A stretch of DNA of 64,000 bases from Stramonita haemastoma (Eukaryota; Mollusca; Gastropoda; Neogastropoda; Muricidae). The notes beneath the pieces are model-generated. The model saw only the letters and a program-made list of their open reading frames with translations, ran no database searches and was not told the origin of the DNA. The DNA is taken from the NCBI GenBank assembly GCA_030674155.1, contig CM060327.1, positions 19,207,855 to 19,271,854 of the forward strand. Direction: 5' to 3'. Made by a program: the position numbers and the translations under genes. Of the stretch, positions 1-11,109 are shown piece by piece (position 1 is the stretch's first letter; each line of letters opens with the position of its first letter).

Positions 1-85
1 TTTTCTATTTATGTACAAAGTAGTAAGATTACACAGAATGAGCAATTTTACTCTAAGTATAACTGCATTCTTCCTTCACCTTCAT

Positions 86-429
86 CTATCCCTTAGTCCC
101 TTGGGCCGTAGGGGAACCAATGAAGATTTTTCGACCAGCTTCCTTCCTCCCCGCGGTTCTCTGCTTTCCATGGCAAATCGTTCCATCCAAGGCCAGTCTA
201 CTCTCTGATGTCTTCCAGTGTTTTCTCAGTCTCTTCGTCTCCTTTCTTGTACTGTTCCCTGTAGAAAAGTCTTGGCCAGTCCAGATATTCGTGTGACGTG
301 CAGGTACCACTGTAGTTTGTGATTTTTCACTGAAGACAGAAGCTCTTCATATGGTCCAATGGCGTTTTTGATTCTGGTTTTCGCTTCTTTATTAATGATG
401 TGATCCCTGTATGTGATCACTATATACAT
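86..429 (-). mobile_element. LINE ORF C-terminus remnant
   Basis: On the minus strand the first part reads TYRDHI, then AIGPYEELLSSVK, LQWYLHV, SGLAKTFLQGTVQ. The end, in a shifted frame, reads SREPRGGRKLVEKSS, then LVPLRPKGLRDR. This is the familiar conserved tail of a metazoan non-LTR retrotransposon ORF2 (YGHV-RSSGLAKTILQGTV-GGR...KRWEDN...REKWRKLV-KSS). One frameshift or stop lies near 220. The same tail is present at 34858-35151. Confidence 0.8.
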
Positions 430-430
430 T

Positions 431-1640
431 ATTTAAAAAAAAACCCTATGTCATTGATTCTACTTAATGTTAAAGAAGTTGACGATAAATAGAACATTTA
501 ACACGATCTTAATGAAAGTTACTTGAGAAGGTTAATGACAAGATAGTGCAGGACACAGTTTTACCAACCGCTAGTCTACAAAGTAAAAAGATTAACAAAA
601 GTACGCGATTTCTCTCACTTTACTTCAAAAAGGTTTGGAGCAACGCTCAGAGTAAACGTTTACCACAGGGGTGGGGCTTACAATAATTATTAAGTAGCTT
701 AATATCTTTACCCAACTGGGTTATTGCGTGCTTATGTGTATACTTACTGGATACATTATGTTTAAACCAGAGTGAATGATTTTGTTTAACGTTACGTCAC
801 AAACGAGTGAGAAGATAGTAGAAAACACATGTTATGGCTGAAATGCAGAGCCTACCAGTCATCGATGCGATAAAGATCTCAAGTGCTTACCAGCTATGAA
901 GAGCCATTATTAATTAATCCTCTGCTCGTCTTAAAACATTTCTTTGAAGTTAGGAAAAATGCATACTTCGTGCTTGTTTGAAATTGGTTAAATGTCAGAA
1001 AATTGTTCAGATGGAAATGATGTGTGGATTGATTGTCTCCCAACACTTGTGCCTTTGTGTGTGCCAAATCATTGGAATTGAAAGGTTAGCAGATCATGCA
1101 GAAATGTGGTTATCCAGTTGCACACAGCGTAGGAAAACCAACCAACAAAACAAGCAAGAAAACAAATGGATTATTTTTTATTTTATTTGTACTGTTTGTA
1201 ACAAAATTGCAAGGTTTAAGGTAATTGCTGATGTTTTACAAAAAGGTGCTCTTAACGATACAGATGTTCTGGTACGGGTTATAGGACAACCAATCAACCA
1301 AAAAACCAACCAAATGAACTGTTAAATTAATCAATTTTGTGTAAAACACACAGGTTTCATATGGACACATGAAAATGATAATGCTGCAGACACGCTTCAT
1401 TTAAACAAAGAAGGGCAGTGTAATGCACTCATTTTGAGAATCACACGAATACGATAATAAACAAAATGACTAAACACGTGAAGACAGTGTGCTTAACGGT
1501 TTACAGTTATATTTTAACTAAATAATCATGACGATATTGCCAACATATGTCTTGGCTGGACTTTGTTACATGTGACGACCTCCCCTCCCCTCTCCCTCCC
1601 CCATCCCATCCATTCTCCCCCTACTCCCCCTCCCAAACTC
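431..1640. other. No gene seen; AT-rich single-copy-looking DNA
   Basis: Read on both strands. Only short chance open frames occur and there is no domain, repeat array or SINE head that I can recognise. Confidence 0.5.
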
Positions 1641-1642
1641 CT

Positions 1643-1989
1643 CTCGGCCTGTCAGCCGTCTTTGACGCCATCGATTATCCGATCCTTCTCTGTTGGCCTT
1701 TAGAAAACATGTGGCGTTAAATGGCCCAGCCCTCCACTGGTTCTGATGCTATCTCAGTGACCATCCTCAGTCCGTTCTCGTTCACAAAATTCATTTGGAG
1801 CCAGACAAACTGGAGTACAGACTTCCCCAGGGGTCATTTCCGGGCATTGTTCTCTCCACACTGCTCCTGTGGCTCCTGTCATTTACCTCAGTAAAGTTAT
1901 TGCACACTCTTGATTCTGAACCTGAAGATGTTTCCGAAAATCTACCAGCTATTCTAATACGTGCAAAGTTATTTTCTCTTGATAGTTAA
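1643..1989 (+). mobile_element. Reverse transcriptase fragment of a non-LTR retrotransposon, frameshifted
   Basis: In the frame starting at 1643 the text is LGLSAVFDAIDYPILL, matching palm motif A of Jockey/CR1-type RTs (LDLSAAFDT(I/V)DH-ILL). From 1711, in another frame, it continues VALNGPALHWF, a stop (1744-1746), CYLSDHPQSVLV, then EPDKLEYRLPQGS. This corresponds to WF-SYLS-R-Q-V and the GVPQGSVLGP motif B. A third frame then gives LSKVIAHS. With at least two frameshifts and a stop it is an old pseudogene. Confidence 0.75.
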
Positions 1990-2690
1990 ACATGCCAAAT
2001 TGTATTGTCGATATTCAAAACTGAAGGTTTGAGAACACGTTAAACTAAATGGTGTTAAAGACTCAAGCAGTGCTCGCAGAGACTAATTAGCTAACTCAAT
2101 CACAGTGATACGCCAATACTGATACCTACCCATGCTCTGTCATATCGATAACCCTGATATTCTTTGTCATTGTCTACGCAGAAATGCAAAAATCCTGACC
2201 ACCATTATCGCTGCTGTTTACAACTGAGTACAACAGCTGTTTGTATAATCATGTTTACTAGTGAATCAAGATTTTTTTTTCAAATTCAAGATCAAGTTAT
2301 GTGTTTGCAGACCTGCAGATGCTTAAATCCCCCTAGTGTATACAAGAATGAAAAGGATAATTTAAAAAAATGCACGTTAAAAATCCCACGATCTATGTCA
2401 ATGTTCCTCGGTGGGTAGTGTCAAGAAAAATACACAGGCTGTAGGACAACTTGATTAGTGCTTTGGATTATACAGTAGTTAAGCGTTATAAAAGCTTGAG
2501 AAGCTAAAAAAAAAAACCCCACACACTGAAACAATAAGAGCTGCCGATGCAATTTCTAAGTTTGCAGTGTTTCTCGTTGTGTTGAATGGACAAATATGGC
2601 TACGTTTTTAGCCTTTTTAAATAAATTCATTTGTCCACGTCTTTACAATTTACTAAAAGGAACAAAAACAAAGCAAACCAGCAGCAGCAA
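1990..2690. other. No gene seen; possible SINE tail near 2370-2450
   Basis: The only recognisable text is a short stretch around 2375-2425 (GTTAAAAATCCCACGATC, then TCGGTGGGT). It resembles the internal part of tRNA-derived molluscan SINEs. The rest is AT-rich without features. Confidence 0.3.
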
Positions 2691-2694
2691 CGAG

Positions 2695-3160
<466 letters not shown>

Positions 3161-3162
3161 GG

Positions 3163-3525
3163 TGGATCAGTGGTCTAGAGGTAACGTACCTGCCTAGAAA
3201 ACGAGAAGTGCTTATTCGATCCCTGTTTGAGCTATAAAAAAAAATCCCCATCTCCAAGGCCCTTGAGTGGTGGTCTGGGTGCTAGTCTTCCGGTTAAGAC
3301 AATAAACTGAGGTCCCGTGTATAACACGCATTCAGCGCATGTAAAAGAACGCACAACGTGAATGGTAATCCCTGGCAAAATTCTGTAGAAAAAAGCTGCT
3401 TCAATAGGGAAACAAAAATGCAAGCAGGTAGGAAAAGAAAAAAAAGGTGGGCGGCTCCTATGGCGATGTGCTGTTCCCGAGGAGAACAGCCAAAATATGA
3501 TCCAGAGAAATCTGCCGTGACTTAC
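3163..3525 (+). mobile_element. SINE family A, near full length
   Basis: There is a tRNA-like head with A box TGGTCTAGAGG (3171-3181) and a degraded B box (TTCGATCCC). A core follows (AATAAACTGAGGTCCCGTGT), then a body reading CCTGGCAAAATTCTGTAG, GAGGAGAACAGCC and GAGAAATCTGC. The 3' end runs directly into (CA)n. Confidence 0.85.
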
Positions 3526-3545
3526 ACAAACACACACACACACAC

Positions 3546-3598
<53 letters not shown>

Positions 3599-3645
3599 GC
3601 ACACACAAAGCACACACACACACGACACACACACAATTTCTGCTA
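3525..3645. repeat. (CA)n microsatellite at a SINE tail
   Basis: Imperfect CA repeat directly continuous with the 3' end of the preceding SINE. Confidence 0.95.
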
Positions 3646-4261
3646 CTGAACTTGCCCGACAGAAGAAAAAAAAAATCCCCAAATCAATCACAATCCATCT
3701 TCCTGTCCTCATCTAGATTCCTGCTGTAAAATCAGTAACTTCCTTTACAAAGCACATCCACAAAACGGCTTCGTCCATCCCTCTGTGAGTGTCTTCACCC
3801 ACCGTTTCACTAATTTTGCAGTCTTTTTTTTTTCTTTCTTAAGTTGGCACACACTATCTAAATTTTCCAATCTTTTTTTTCGTTCTTTCTTTAGTTGGCA
3901 CACACATTGGAGTGTCATCCACCCTCTGTCTTTATCTTTACCCCCCATCTGGATTTGCGTGATCAGTCGTCGAACCACTGTGCTTAAGCTTAAGCATGTC
4001 GAGAATCGATACAGGTCACTGTCGGCCTTGGTTCTGTTTCTGGTCCTCTCTGTTTAGAATGATGTTCATCTCTTCCCATCGCAAACACCTCCGCATTTTC
4101 AAACCCATCCTCAAAGACTCGGCTGTTTCCAGTCTAATATGGTTTTCATTATCACTCAGTATTTTGTTGTTGTTGTTGTTGTTGTGTGTTTGGGGGGTCC
4201 ACTTCAGTTTTTACCATATTTGTGTAGTAGCTTCATCCCCCTTCAACCCCCTCCAACCCTT

Positions 4262-4510
<249 letters not shown>

Positions 4511-4844
4511 CCCTACCCTTTCTCATCACCGCACACTATCCTTTCCGTATAGCACATCTAGACGCATTTGTAGCCGCAGATATAGCCGGGATATTCTGGC
4601 TGCTCTTCTTGGAGGAACCTTGTGGCTAAAAATGGCACACACTTTTGAAATAATAATAATTTAAAAAAAAGTACTGTGTGTATTTCTGTTTTCCTTTGAG
4701 GGGAGTTTTTCACCAGAATTTTTGTAGGAGCGACTCTCGTGTTGCCGTGGGTTCTTTTTTCTATTATTATTTTGAATATTTTTTTTGAGAAAATAGCATC
4801 TAGATCCTCACCTATGGTCAACTGAATTTAAGAAAAGACGGGTT

Positions 4845-4915
4845 ATTGGTTCTGGTGGGGATTTGAACCTTGAACCTGTCACCTACCAGACGAGTGCAGT
4901 ACTGCCATACAGAAC
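4845..4915 (-). mobile_element. tRNA-like SINE head fragment
   Basis: The reverse complement contains a perfect B box (GGTTCAAATCC) preceded at tRNA-like spacing by an A-box-like TGGCAGTACTG. It does not fold convincingly as a functional tRNA, so it is probably a SINE head. Confidence 0.4.
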
Positions 4916-5026
4916 ACTGTTGACTTTTTGCATAAGCCACAGGAGCATGGCACACCAACTATAAATATGGAAAGCATTGATCACTTAATTTCAGGTGACC
5001 TTATTTTTTCTGAAGATATTCACTTC

Positions 5027-5290
5027 AATGGTCAGAGCACTCGTTCTTCCCTAACTAAGGTTAAGCAGCATTGAGGGGTTACTTCTTGGTTGAGTGACTG
5101 CGTGCATTGGCTTCAGTTTTTTCCAGTTCACCCAGCTGTAAATGGATACCTGCCTTCTTTAGGGACAGGGAAGGTAAAGCAGTGAGGGAGAGGAGATGGG
5201 CGACACCCTCAACTTGCTGGCCCCTGGAGAAGTTGAGGTCTCTGACATCTTGCTACAGCCGCATAGGTTATGGATATATTATTTTTACAT
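5027..5290 (+). mobile_element. 5S rRNA-derived SINE (SINE3-like)
   Basis: The segment 5027-5105 follows the internal promoter half of metazoan 5S rRNA. CTCGT and CTAACTAAGGTTAAGCAGC correspond to the CCGAAGTTAAGCAACG box A region. TTACTTCTTGGTTGAGTGAC corresponds to TTAGTACTTGGATGGGTGAC (box C). It continues into a non-5S body (CACCCAGCTGTAAATGGATA, GGGACAGGGAAGGTAAAG). The text is diverged and is not a functional 5S gene. Confidence 0.7.
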
Positions 5291-5559
5291 ATTAATGTGA
5301 TTGAAGTGGAAACTTGAAAATCCCTTATATTTGATGAACCCAATGTGTTAAGATGCAATGACAGATGGGCCTTATGAAATAAACAACGATTGCTTGACAG
5401 GAACAAAAAGAAAGACAATTAGTGGTTGAAAAAATAGAAACAATACTCATAATAACAAAAAGAACAGTCAACATATTGATGCAAGTTTTAAGAACACTTC
5501 TCTTTTGATTTTGCCTCGTCTGTATTTCAACACAAAGAAATACAACGATATCGAAAGAC

Positions 5560-5817
5560 AGGCAGTCAGACAGATAGACAGACAATCAGACAAGAGATCA
5601 CGCAGATAGACAGACAACAGAGATCATACAGACAGACAGACAGACAGAGATCACACACAGTCAACAAATTGTACCCTGCCACAACCGGTCTTTTAGACGA
5701 CAGTGTCGCTTCTATTGATTTCATTTATCCCCCTTCCTCTCACACTATCTGTCTGTCTGTGTGTCTGTCTTTCTTCTGTATACCTTTTTGTCTGTCTCTG
5801 TATGTGTTGCATATGAA

Positions 5818-5884
<67 letters not shown>

Positions 5885-5886
5885 TG

Positions 5887-5920
<34 letters not shown>

Positions 5921-5987
5921 AGACAGACAGACAGACAGACAGAGAGAAGAGAGAGAGAGAGAGAGAGTGTGTGTGTGGGTGTGTGTG

Positions 5988-6026
<39 letters not shown>

Positions 6027-6045
6027 CATGTGTGCGTGGTGCGTG
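5560..6045. repeat. Compound microsatellites (GACA)n, (GT)n, (GA)n
   Basis: Imperfect GACA at 5560-5650, TGTC at 5748-5780, GT at 5821-5878, GACA at 5890-5942, GA to 5966, then GT to 6023. Confidence 0.97.
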
Positions 6046-6080
6046 GGTTTCTAGTCCCCATGTTTTTTTTTCTCTCGCTG

Positions 6081-6158
6081 TGTCAGTCTCTTCCCATCTC
6101 CATCTCCCCAAAGTCTCACTTAATGATCGCCGCTCTCTGGGAATACAGGGTGAAGTCA
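6081..6158. other. Conserved 78-nt core, copy 1
   Basis: Matches 9548-9625 over 78 nt with one difference, while adjacent duplicated sequence is much more diverged. On the minus strand both copies keep an open frame (QLTSPCIPRE...SLSETLGRWRWEETDT), but no start, stop or domain supports a protein. Confidence 0.6.
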
Positions 6159-6179
6159 ACTGTTTGTCAGGTAGTCTCT

Positions 6180-6192
6180 CTTGCTTTCTGCC

Positions 6193-6222
<30 letters not shown>
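6180..6222. repeat. (TGTC)n microsatellite
   Basis: Regular TGTC units. The corresponding place in the second duplicate (9665-9690) also has TGTC. Confidence 0.95.
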
Positions 6223-6223
<1 letters not shown>

Positions 6224-6590
6224 TTTGTCTTTTGCTTCCCCCTTCCCGCTTCCTCACCCCTTCCACCTCCCACCCGTCCCCACCTAACGTGTAGGGCATA
6301 GGAACTGTGGCAAGCCTTTGCCGCTGCGAAAATCTGGAAGCAGTTTGTCGACACATAATGTTTATTGTGCTTAGGCTTTGATCACTGATTAAACCTGGTG
6401 GCTCCAGCATCGTTTCAGCCGTGTTCCTCCTATGAAATGTCAGGTAATTAAAAATAATAATAAGGATGGTACGGCGTGTTGTTGGAAGTCATACCGTTCA
6501 TCTAAAACAGTAACATATTTCTCATTAAAACCCTTCCCTCCTGTTGGGGTACTCAATGTGACCAAAGAATTTGATGAACTGAGGTAACAG

Positions 6591-6868
6591 TGGATCGGTC
6601 GGTTTAGAGGTAACGCGCCTGCCTAGAAAGTGAAAAGTCCCGTTCGGAGTGTGCGGTGGTTCGAATCCAGTTCAGGCCCAAAACTTTTCCCCCATCCATT
6701 AGACCACGAGTGGTGTCTTGGTGCTAGTCTTTCGGATAACACGATAAACCGAGGTCCCGTGTGTTACACAATTATTTAGCGCACGTAAAGAACCCACAGC
6801 AACAAGAGGGTTGTCCTTGGCAAAATTCTGTAGAAAAAAGCCACTCTGATAGGGAAACAAATACAGTT
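6591..6868 (+). mobile_element. SINE family A, inserted in duplicate copy 1
   Basis: A-box-like GGTTTAGAGG at 6601 and an exact B box GGTTCGAATCC at 6658-6668. A core follows (ACGATAAACCGAGGTCCCGT), then CTTGGCAAAATTCTGTAG and TGATAGGGAAACAAATAC. It starts right after GAGGTAACAG. Copy 2 has the same flank (GAGATAACAG near 10181) without the SINE, so this is a later insertion. Confidence 0.85.
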
Positions 6869-7230
6869 ACAGACAGTAACTGTTCTGAGCTAACATACGC
6901 AGGACACCACCTACTAAGCCCCCCTATTAACGATAGTATTAGCTCAGTCGCGGAGCCAGACTGAGTGAATTGCTCACCCGAGGTGGCAACCACCACAACA
7001 CCCTCCAACGACCTCCCTGAACGAACCTCCAACCCCAAAGGCTTTGACTCAAACTCACCAAAGGCACAGAGGAGTGGTCAATAAGGCAAAGGGCCAACTA
7101 AGTCAACATTTTGTAACTTATTATTAAATGTGCCACCACGTCATGATAATGAGAATAACGTAGTGCTGCTGCTGTGGAAGTGCATATACTTTGAATCTAC
7201 TTGACAGGGTTGTACTCTACACTTCCTGTC
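6869..7230. other. Unrecognised segment between two SINEs
   Basis: A relatively GC-rich stretch (6900-7080) with no counterpart found in duplicate copy 2. It may belong to the 3' part of a longer element. No gene is seen. Confidence 0.35.
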
Positions 7231-7234
7231 ATAT

Positions 7235-7497
7235 CCTTGCGTCAACCGGGCCCAAGAGATACAGACACCTGCAGTGTTTGTTGGTCAGATAAACCTCTCA
7301 AACTCACATCCGTAAAGTGGATGAAGCTCGACTGTGAGGTCCCAGTCTTCCCACTGAGCCCATAGCACACTTCACTCTGGGTAGGAGCCGGCGAAGTCCG
7401 AAAAATCCCCATGCTCTTATGGGATTCAAACCCGCGACCTTCCAGTTCGAAACCCAAAGGAGCTAACCATTGCGCCATGGCGGCTGTCTTGAATAAT
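7235..7497 (-). mobile_element. tRNA-derived SINE family D
   Basis: On the minus strand the tRNA-like head has ATGGCGCAATGGTTAGCTCC and a B box GGTTTGAATCC. The body includes GTGGGAAGACTGGGACCTCA and ends near TCTCTTGGGCCCGGTTG. It is absent from the other duplicate. Confidence 0.75.
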
Positions 7498-8084
7498 GTT
7501 TTGTATTCCGCCACTTAATAATAACCATTAAACCACTGCTTTGTATATGTGATGATGTTTATCTGCATGTATGTTACTTCTCTCTACCGTTTCTGTAATT
7601 ATAATGGGGTTTTATGTGTGATCCTGCACGCAGAGAGACTTCCTTTGAAAGGTTCTCTTTAGAAAATGATGATAAACCCAAGTCAATAATTGAATAGCAA
7701 GGTAGAATAGAGAAACATGTATGACTGACTTTTGATATAAATGCCTTAAGGAAATAGTAGGTTGCTTGACAGACTTCTTAAGAATCATAAAGTTGCTGGT
7801 CCAGATTTTAGTGACACCTAATGGTTTAGTGGTGGGCATTGTTCTGATGTCTTGCAGACTTGTCAGCACTTCTACATCTTTTGTGTACACTACATAAGCA
7901 CGAATTTTAAAAAGTGTATGTAAAAGATCCTTTGCATCATTCTAGTGCTTAATGGATTGAGACACGAATGTAATAAGCATGCATCTGGGAATTTACAACA
8001 CTCTTTTTTTTGTTGGTCAGTCAGAGTTAAGTGCTGGCTATCATGGTGTGTGGGGTAGGGTATAGTGCTTGCATATACATATCT

Positions 8085-8265
8085 TGTGCACACGTTAAAT
8101 CCTTTTCCGCTTTTCGTAAGAGTAAGCCTTTGTATGCCAGTGGGAACAGATGACAAGATTTACAAAAGTGTATACACACGGGGACTGGATGTAAAAAGCA
8201 CATGAGTGCTTATTCCATTATCCTCAATATAAAAGAATAAATAAATGAATGAATGAATATATATA
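8085..8265 (+). mobile_element. SINE family B, 3' part, inserted in duplicate copy 1
   Basis: Reads CTTGTGCACACGTTAAATCC, CCAGTGGGAACAGATGACAA, GGACTGGATGTAAAAAGCAC and ends in an (AATG)n/AT tail. It lies between text that is continuous in copy 2 (TATGCATGATGTTTAAGATC near 10655), which marks its borders. Confidence 0.8.
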
Positions 8266-8920
8266 TATCTTTAAAATTCGAAAACTGAAACTGAAATGAG
8301 TTTTGAGTTATCTGCCATGTTGATTCGGAAAACATGATACTATATCAACTTATTAATAGCCAGGGATGATAATGTGCAAAATATGTTGGAAAGATAAAGA
8401 CAGTTTACCCATAGTAATCTGTAGCAAGAGTGTAGTAATTCACAGCAAAAAAATGTCAGTTTACTTGTGGTAACGAACAAACACAAACAAAAATAAACAA
8501 AGAAATTAGGAGCAAACAAAGCATCAACTTTGTTGTTCATGTTGTGATACTGTAGTATGCTTTTGTTCGAAAGAACAATTCCTACATACAAGCATGTTCT
8601 TTGTGTCCTTAGAAACGGTCTTTCTCTGGAAAACTAAGCTTGAGGTTGAAAAATTAAATGTCACCTTGTGTACGTGTATCAATAAAGGTCACTGCACTTG
8701 TCTGCATAAGCAGCAAATGTTAGTTTGCCATTTGGTGGGCTTGAAATAAGCTGTAACTTGATGCCTTTTTCTGCTGTATTGCTGTTTGCTTATTTTGTAA
8801 ATACATCTACTGAATGAATTACTTTTAAGCCAAAATAATAATAATAATGTTATAGGAACACTCCTTCTTTTGATTGTTTTTAAAACTAATATCAGCATGA
8901 AGAAACACATCAGTGTTTTG

Positions 8921-8922
8921 TT

Positions 8923-8953
<31 letters not shown>

Positions 8954-9064
8954 CGCGCCCGCGTGCGCGCTTGGTGTGGTGTGTGTGTGTTTTGTGTGTG
9001 AGTGAGTGATTGTTTGTGTGTGTGTGTGTGTTGTGTGTGTGTGTGGTGTGGTGTGTGTGTGTGT

Positions 9065-9117
<53 letters not shown>
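8921..9117. repeat. (GT)n, (GC)n and (GA)n cluster
   Basis: GT and alternating GC at 8925-8970, GT-rich to 9064, GA at 9068-9117. Confidence 0.95.
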
Positions 9118-9120
<3 letters not shown>

Positions 9121-9287
9121 TACACGTCAACAAATTGTACCTCACCACAACTGGTCTTTCAGAGGACAGTGTTACTTTTATTGATTTCATGTACCTCCAT
9201 CCCCCCCCCCCCCTTCCTCTCTCTCTGTCTTGTCTGTCTTCTGTCTGACTTTTTGTCTCTATAAGCATTATTCATACACACACACTC

Positions 9288-9432
9288 TCTTTTTATTTTT
9301 TATTTCGAGGATATTGGAATAAGCACTCATGTGCTTTTTTAGATCGAGTCTCCGTGTGTATACAGTTTTGTTAATTTTTGTCATCTGTTCCCACCGGCAC
9401 ACAATGGCCTACTCTTCCGAAAAGGGGAAATC
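9288..9432 (-). mobile_element. SINE family B, 3' part
   Basis: The reverse complement has CCGGTGGGAACAGATGACAA, ATACACACGGAGACTCGATC and AAAGCACATGAGTGCTTATT. The 5' half is missing and the left side joins (GT)n. Confidence 0.75.
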
Positions 9433-9434
9433 TG

Positions 9435-9447
9435 TGTGTTTGTGTGT

Positions 9448-9505
<58 letters not shown>

Positions 9506-9524
9506 CGCGCGCGCGCGCGCGCGT
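9435..9524. repeat. (GT)n joined to (GC)n
   Basis: GT at 9440-9504 followed by alternating GC to about 9523. This purine-pyrimidine alternation can adopt Z-DNA. Confidence 0.95.
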
Positions 9525-9547
9525 TTCTAGTCCTATGTTTTTCTCTG

Positions 9548-9625
9548 TGTCAGTCTCTTCCCATCTCCATCTCCCCAAAGTCTCACTTAATGATCGCTGC
9601 TCTCTGGGAATACAGGGTGAAGTCA
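9548..9625. other. Conserved 78-nt core, copy 2
   Basis: One difference from 6081-6158. Confidence 0.6.
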
Positions 9626-9964
9626 GTTGTTTATTAGATAGTCTCTCTTGTTTCTCTGTTTTTCTTGTCTGTCTGTCTGTCTGTCTCCTGCTCTCCTCCT
9701 TACCCTCCTTCCCCCTTCCACCCATCTCCACTTAACGTGGAAGGCATAGGAATTGTGGCAAGCGTAAACCGCTGCGAAAATCTGGAAGTGGTTTGTCGTC
9801 ACATAATGTTTATTGTGCGTCGGTTCAGAGCAAAGGTTAATCCCGGTGGCTCCAACATTATTTCAGCAGCATTCCTACTGTAAAATGACAAGTATGTTTT
9901 TGCTACATAAGAATGCCATTGTATGTTGGTAGTAATCATACAGAATATTTGGTACAGTAACAAT

Positions 9965-10095
9965 TGCATGCAGGAAAAAAAATACAGAAGAATGAGTGGC
10001 GCTCTTCTTGTGGTGACATGCTCTCCCCAGAGAGAGCAGCCTGAATTTCATGCAGAGAAATCTACTGTGGTTGAAAGTGGTATACAATACCGTAT
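9965..10095 (+). mobile_element. SINE family A, 3' part
   Basis: Reads GCATGCAGGAAAAAAAATAC, GAGAGAGCAGCCTGAATTTC, GCAGAGAAATCTACTGTGG. It is present only in duplicate copy 2. Confidence 0.75.
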
Positions 10096-11109
10096 ATATA
10101 ATAACAGGTCTCTTACGTGAACCTCTAACTTTGTTCGTATTGAGCGCCAGCAGTCAAATAATTCGGTAAACTGAGATAACAGAAGAGTAAGCATGTGGTA
10201 CTACATTTTTAATAATATTCGTTTTCAGTCTTTTAACAGTTATTTGCATGCAGAGGCAATTGAGTATGCTGTCTTAAGATGGAATACGCAAATGAAATTT
10301 AAAACGATAGAATGGCAAGGTAATCAACAATATTTTACTGGAACACATTGACCGAATAGTAAAGCACTTGACTGACTTCTTATTTTAAGTCGTGAAATCG
10401 CTGGCTCAAGTCTTGGCGAAACCTGATGATTTAAGGTTCCTCTTAAGGTTTTCTCGTGATTTCTCAGATTAACTCCTTTGAGTATATATATGGCAAGCTA
10501 AAAAATGCATGTGACATATCTTGTATTTTACTTCGGTGTTAGGGGGACTGGAATACAAATGTATTTAGTGTACTTCTGGGACATTACCAGTGCACTCACT
10601 TTTTTCAATTATTGATCGGACATCTACTTAGCAGATGGGGGTAGTGTATTGTATATGCATGATGTTTAAGATCCGAAAGCTGAAACTGAAATTCTAACAG
10701 TTTGGGTTTTTTGTAAGGTCTCAGAGTCAATGATTATTTGTTTGAAAGACGCAATGTACCATGTCAGCTTATTGAAAGTCACACATATGGTTTTCGCTCA
10801 TTTGCTGGAAAAAATTCCCTGCAGTTTATTGATAATCATCTGCAACAGTAATGTTATTCACAACAAACATGCCGGCTTACTCATTGTAACAACGTTGAAA
10901 ACTGGAGCACACAAACCATGAGTTTTGTGAGAGTGACATGAAGTGGCTCTCTCATTTAAAGGAAAAATCCTTGCAAAAATCCAGATTCTTGGGATATAGA
11001 AACTCTAACCGTCTAGGAACCCAAGCTTGAGGCTGAAAACAAGACAAGGAAAGAGAAAAGCAAGCAAAATTTCAGCTTTTTGTACGTGTGTCTTTCAGTT
11101 TCTGAAGGT

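Larger units (their letters stand above)
5450..8700 (+). repeat. Tandem duplication, copy 1
   Basis: Homologous in order with 8820-11110. Anchors: AAGAACACTTCTCTTTTGATT at 5492, GTCAACAAATTGTACC near 5660, TTTCTAGTCC near 6047, the 78-nt core at 6081-6158, CTGCGAAAATCTGGAAG near 6325, ACAGTAACA near 6508, GAGGTAACAG at 6581, CTTGAC-GACTTCTTA near 7766, and AAGCTTGAGG-TGAAAA near 8637. Divergence is roughly 10-40% depending on the block. Copy 1 alone holds a full SINE A, SINE D and a SINE B fragment. Confidence 0.75.

Noticed and set aside
4845..4915. tRNA genes at B-box matches (4845, 6591, 7440, 22400, 46990, 58900, 60363)
   Set aside because: All continue into repeated SINE bodies and lack convincing cloverleaf stems.
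5027..5110. A functional 5S rRNA gene
   Set aside because: Only part of 5S is recognisable, it is diverged, and it is fused to a SINE body.
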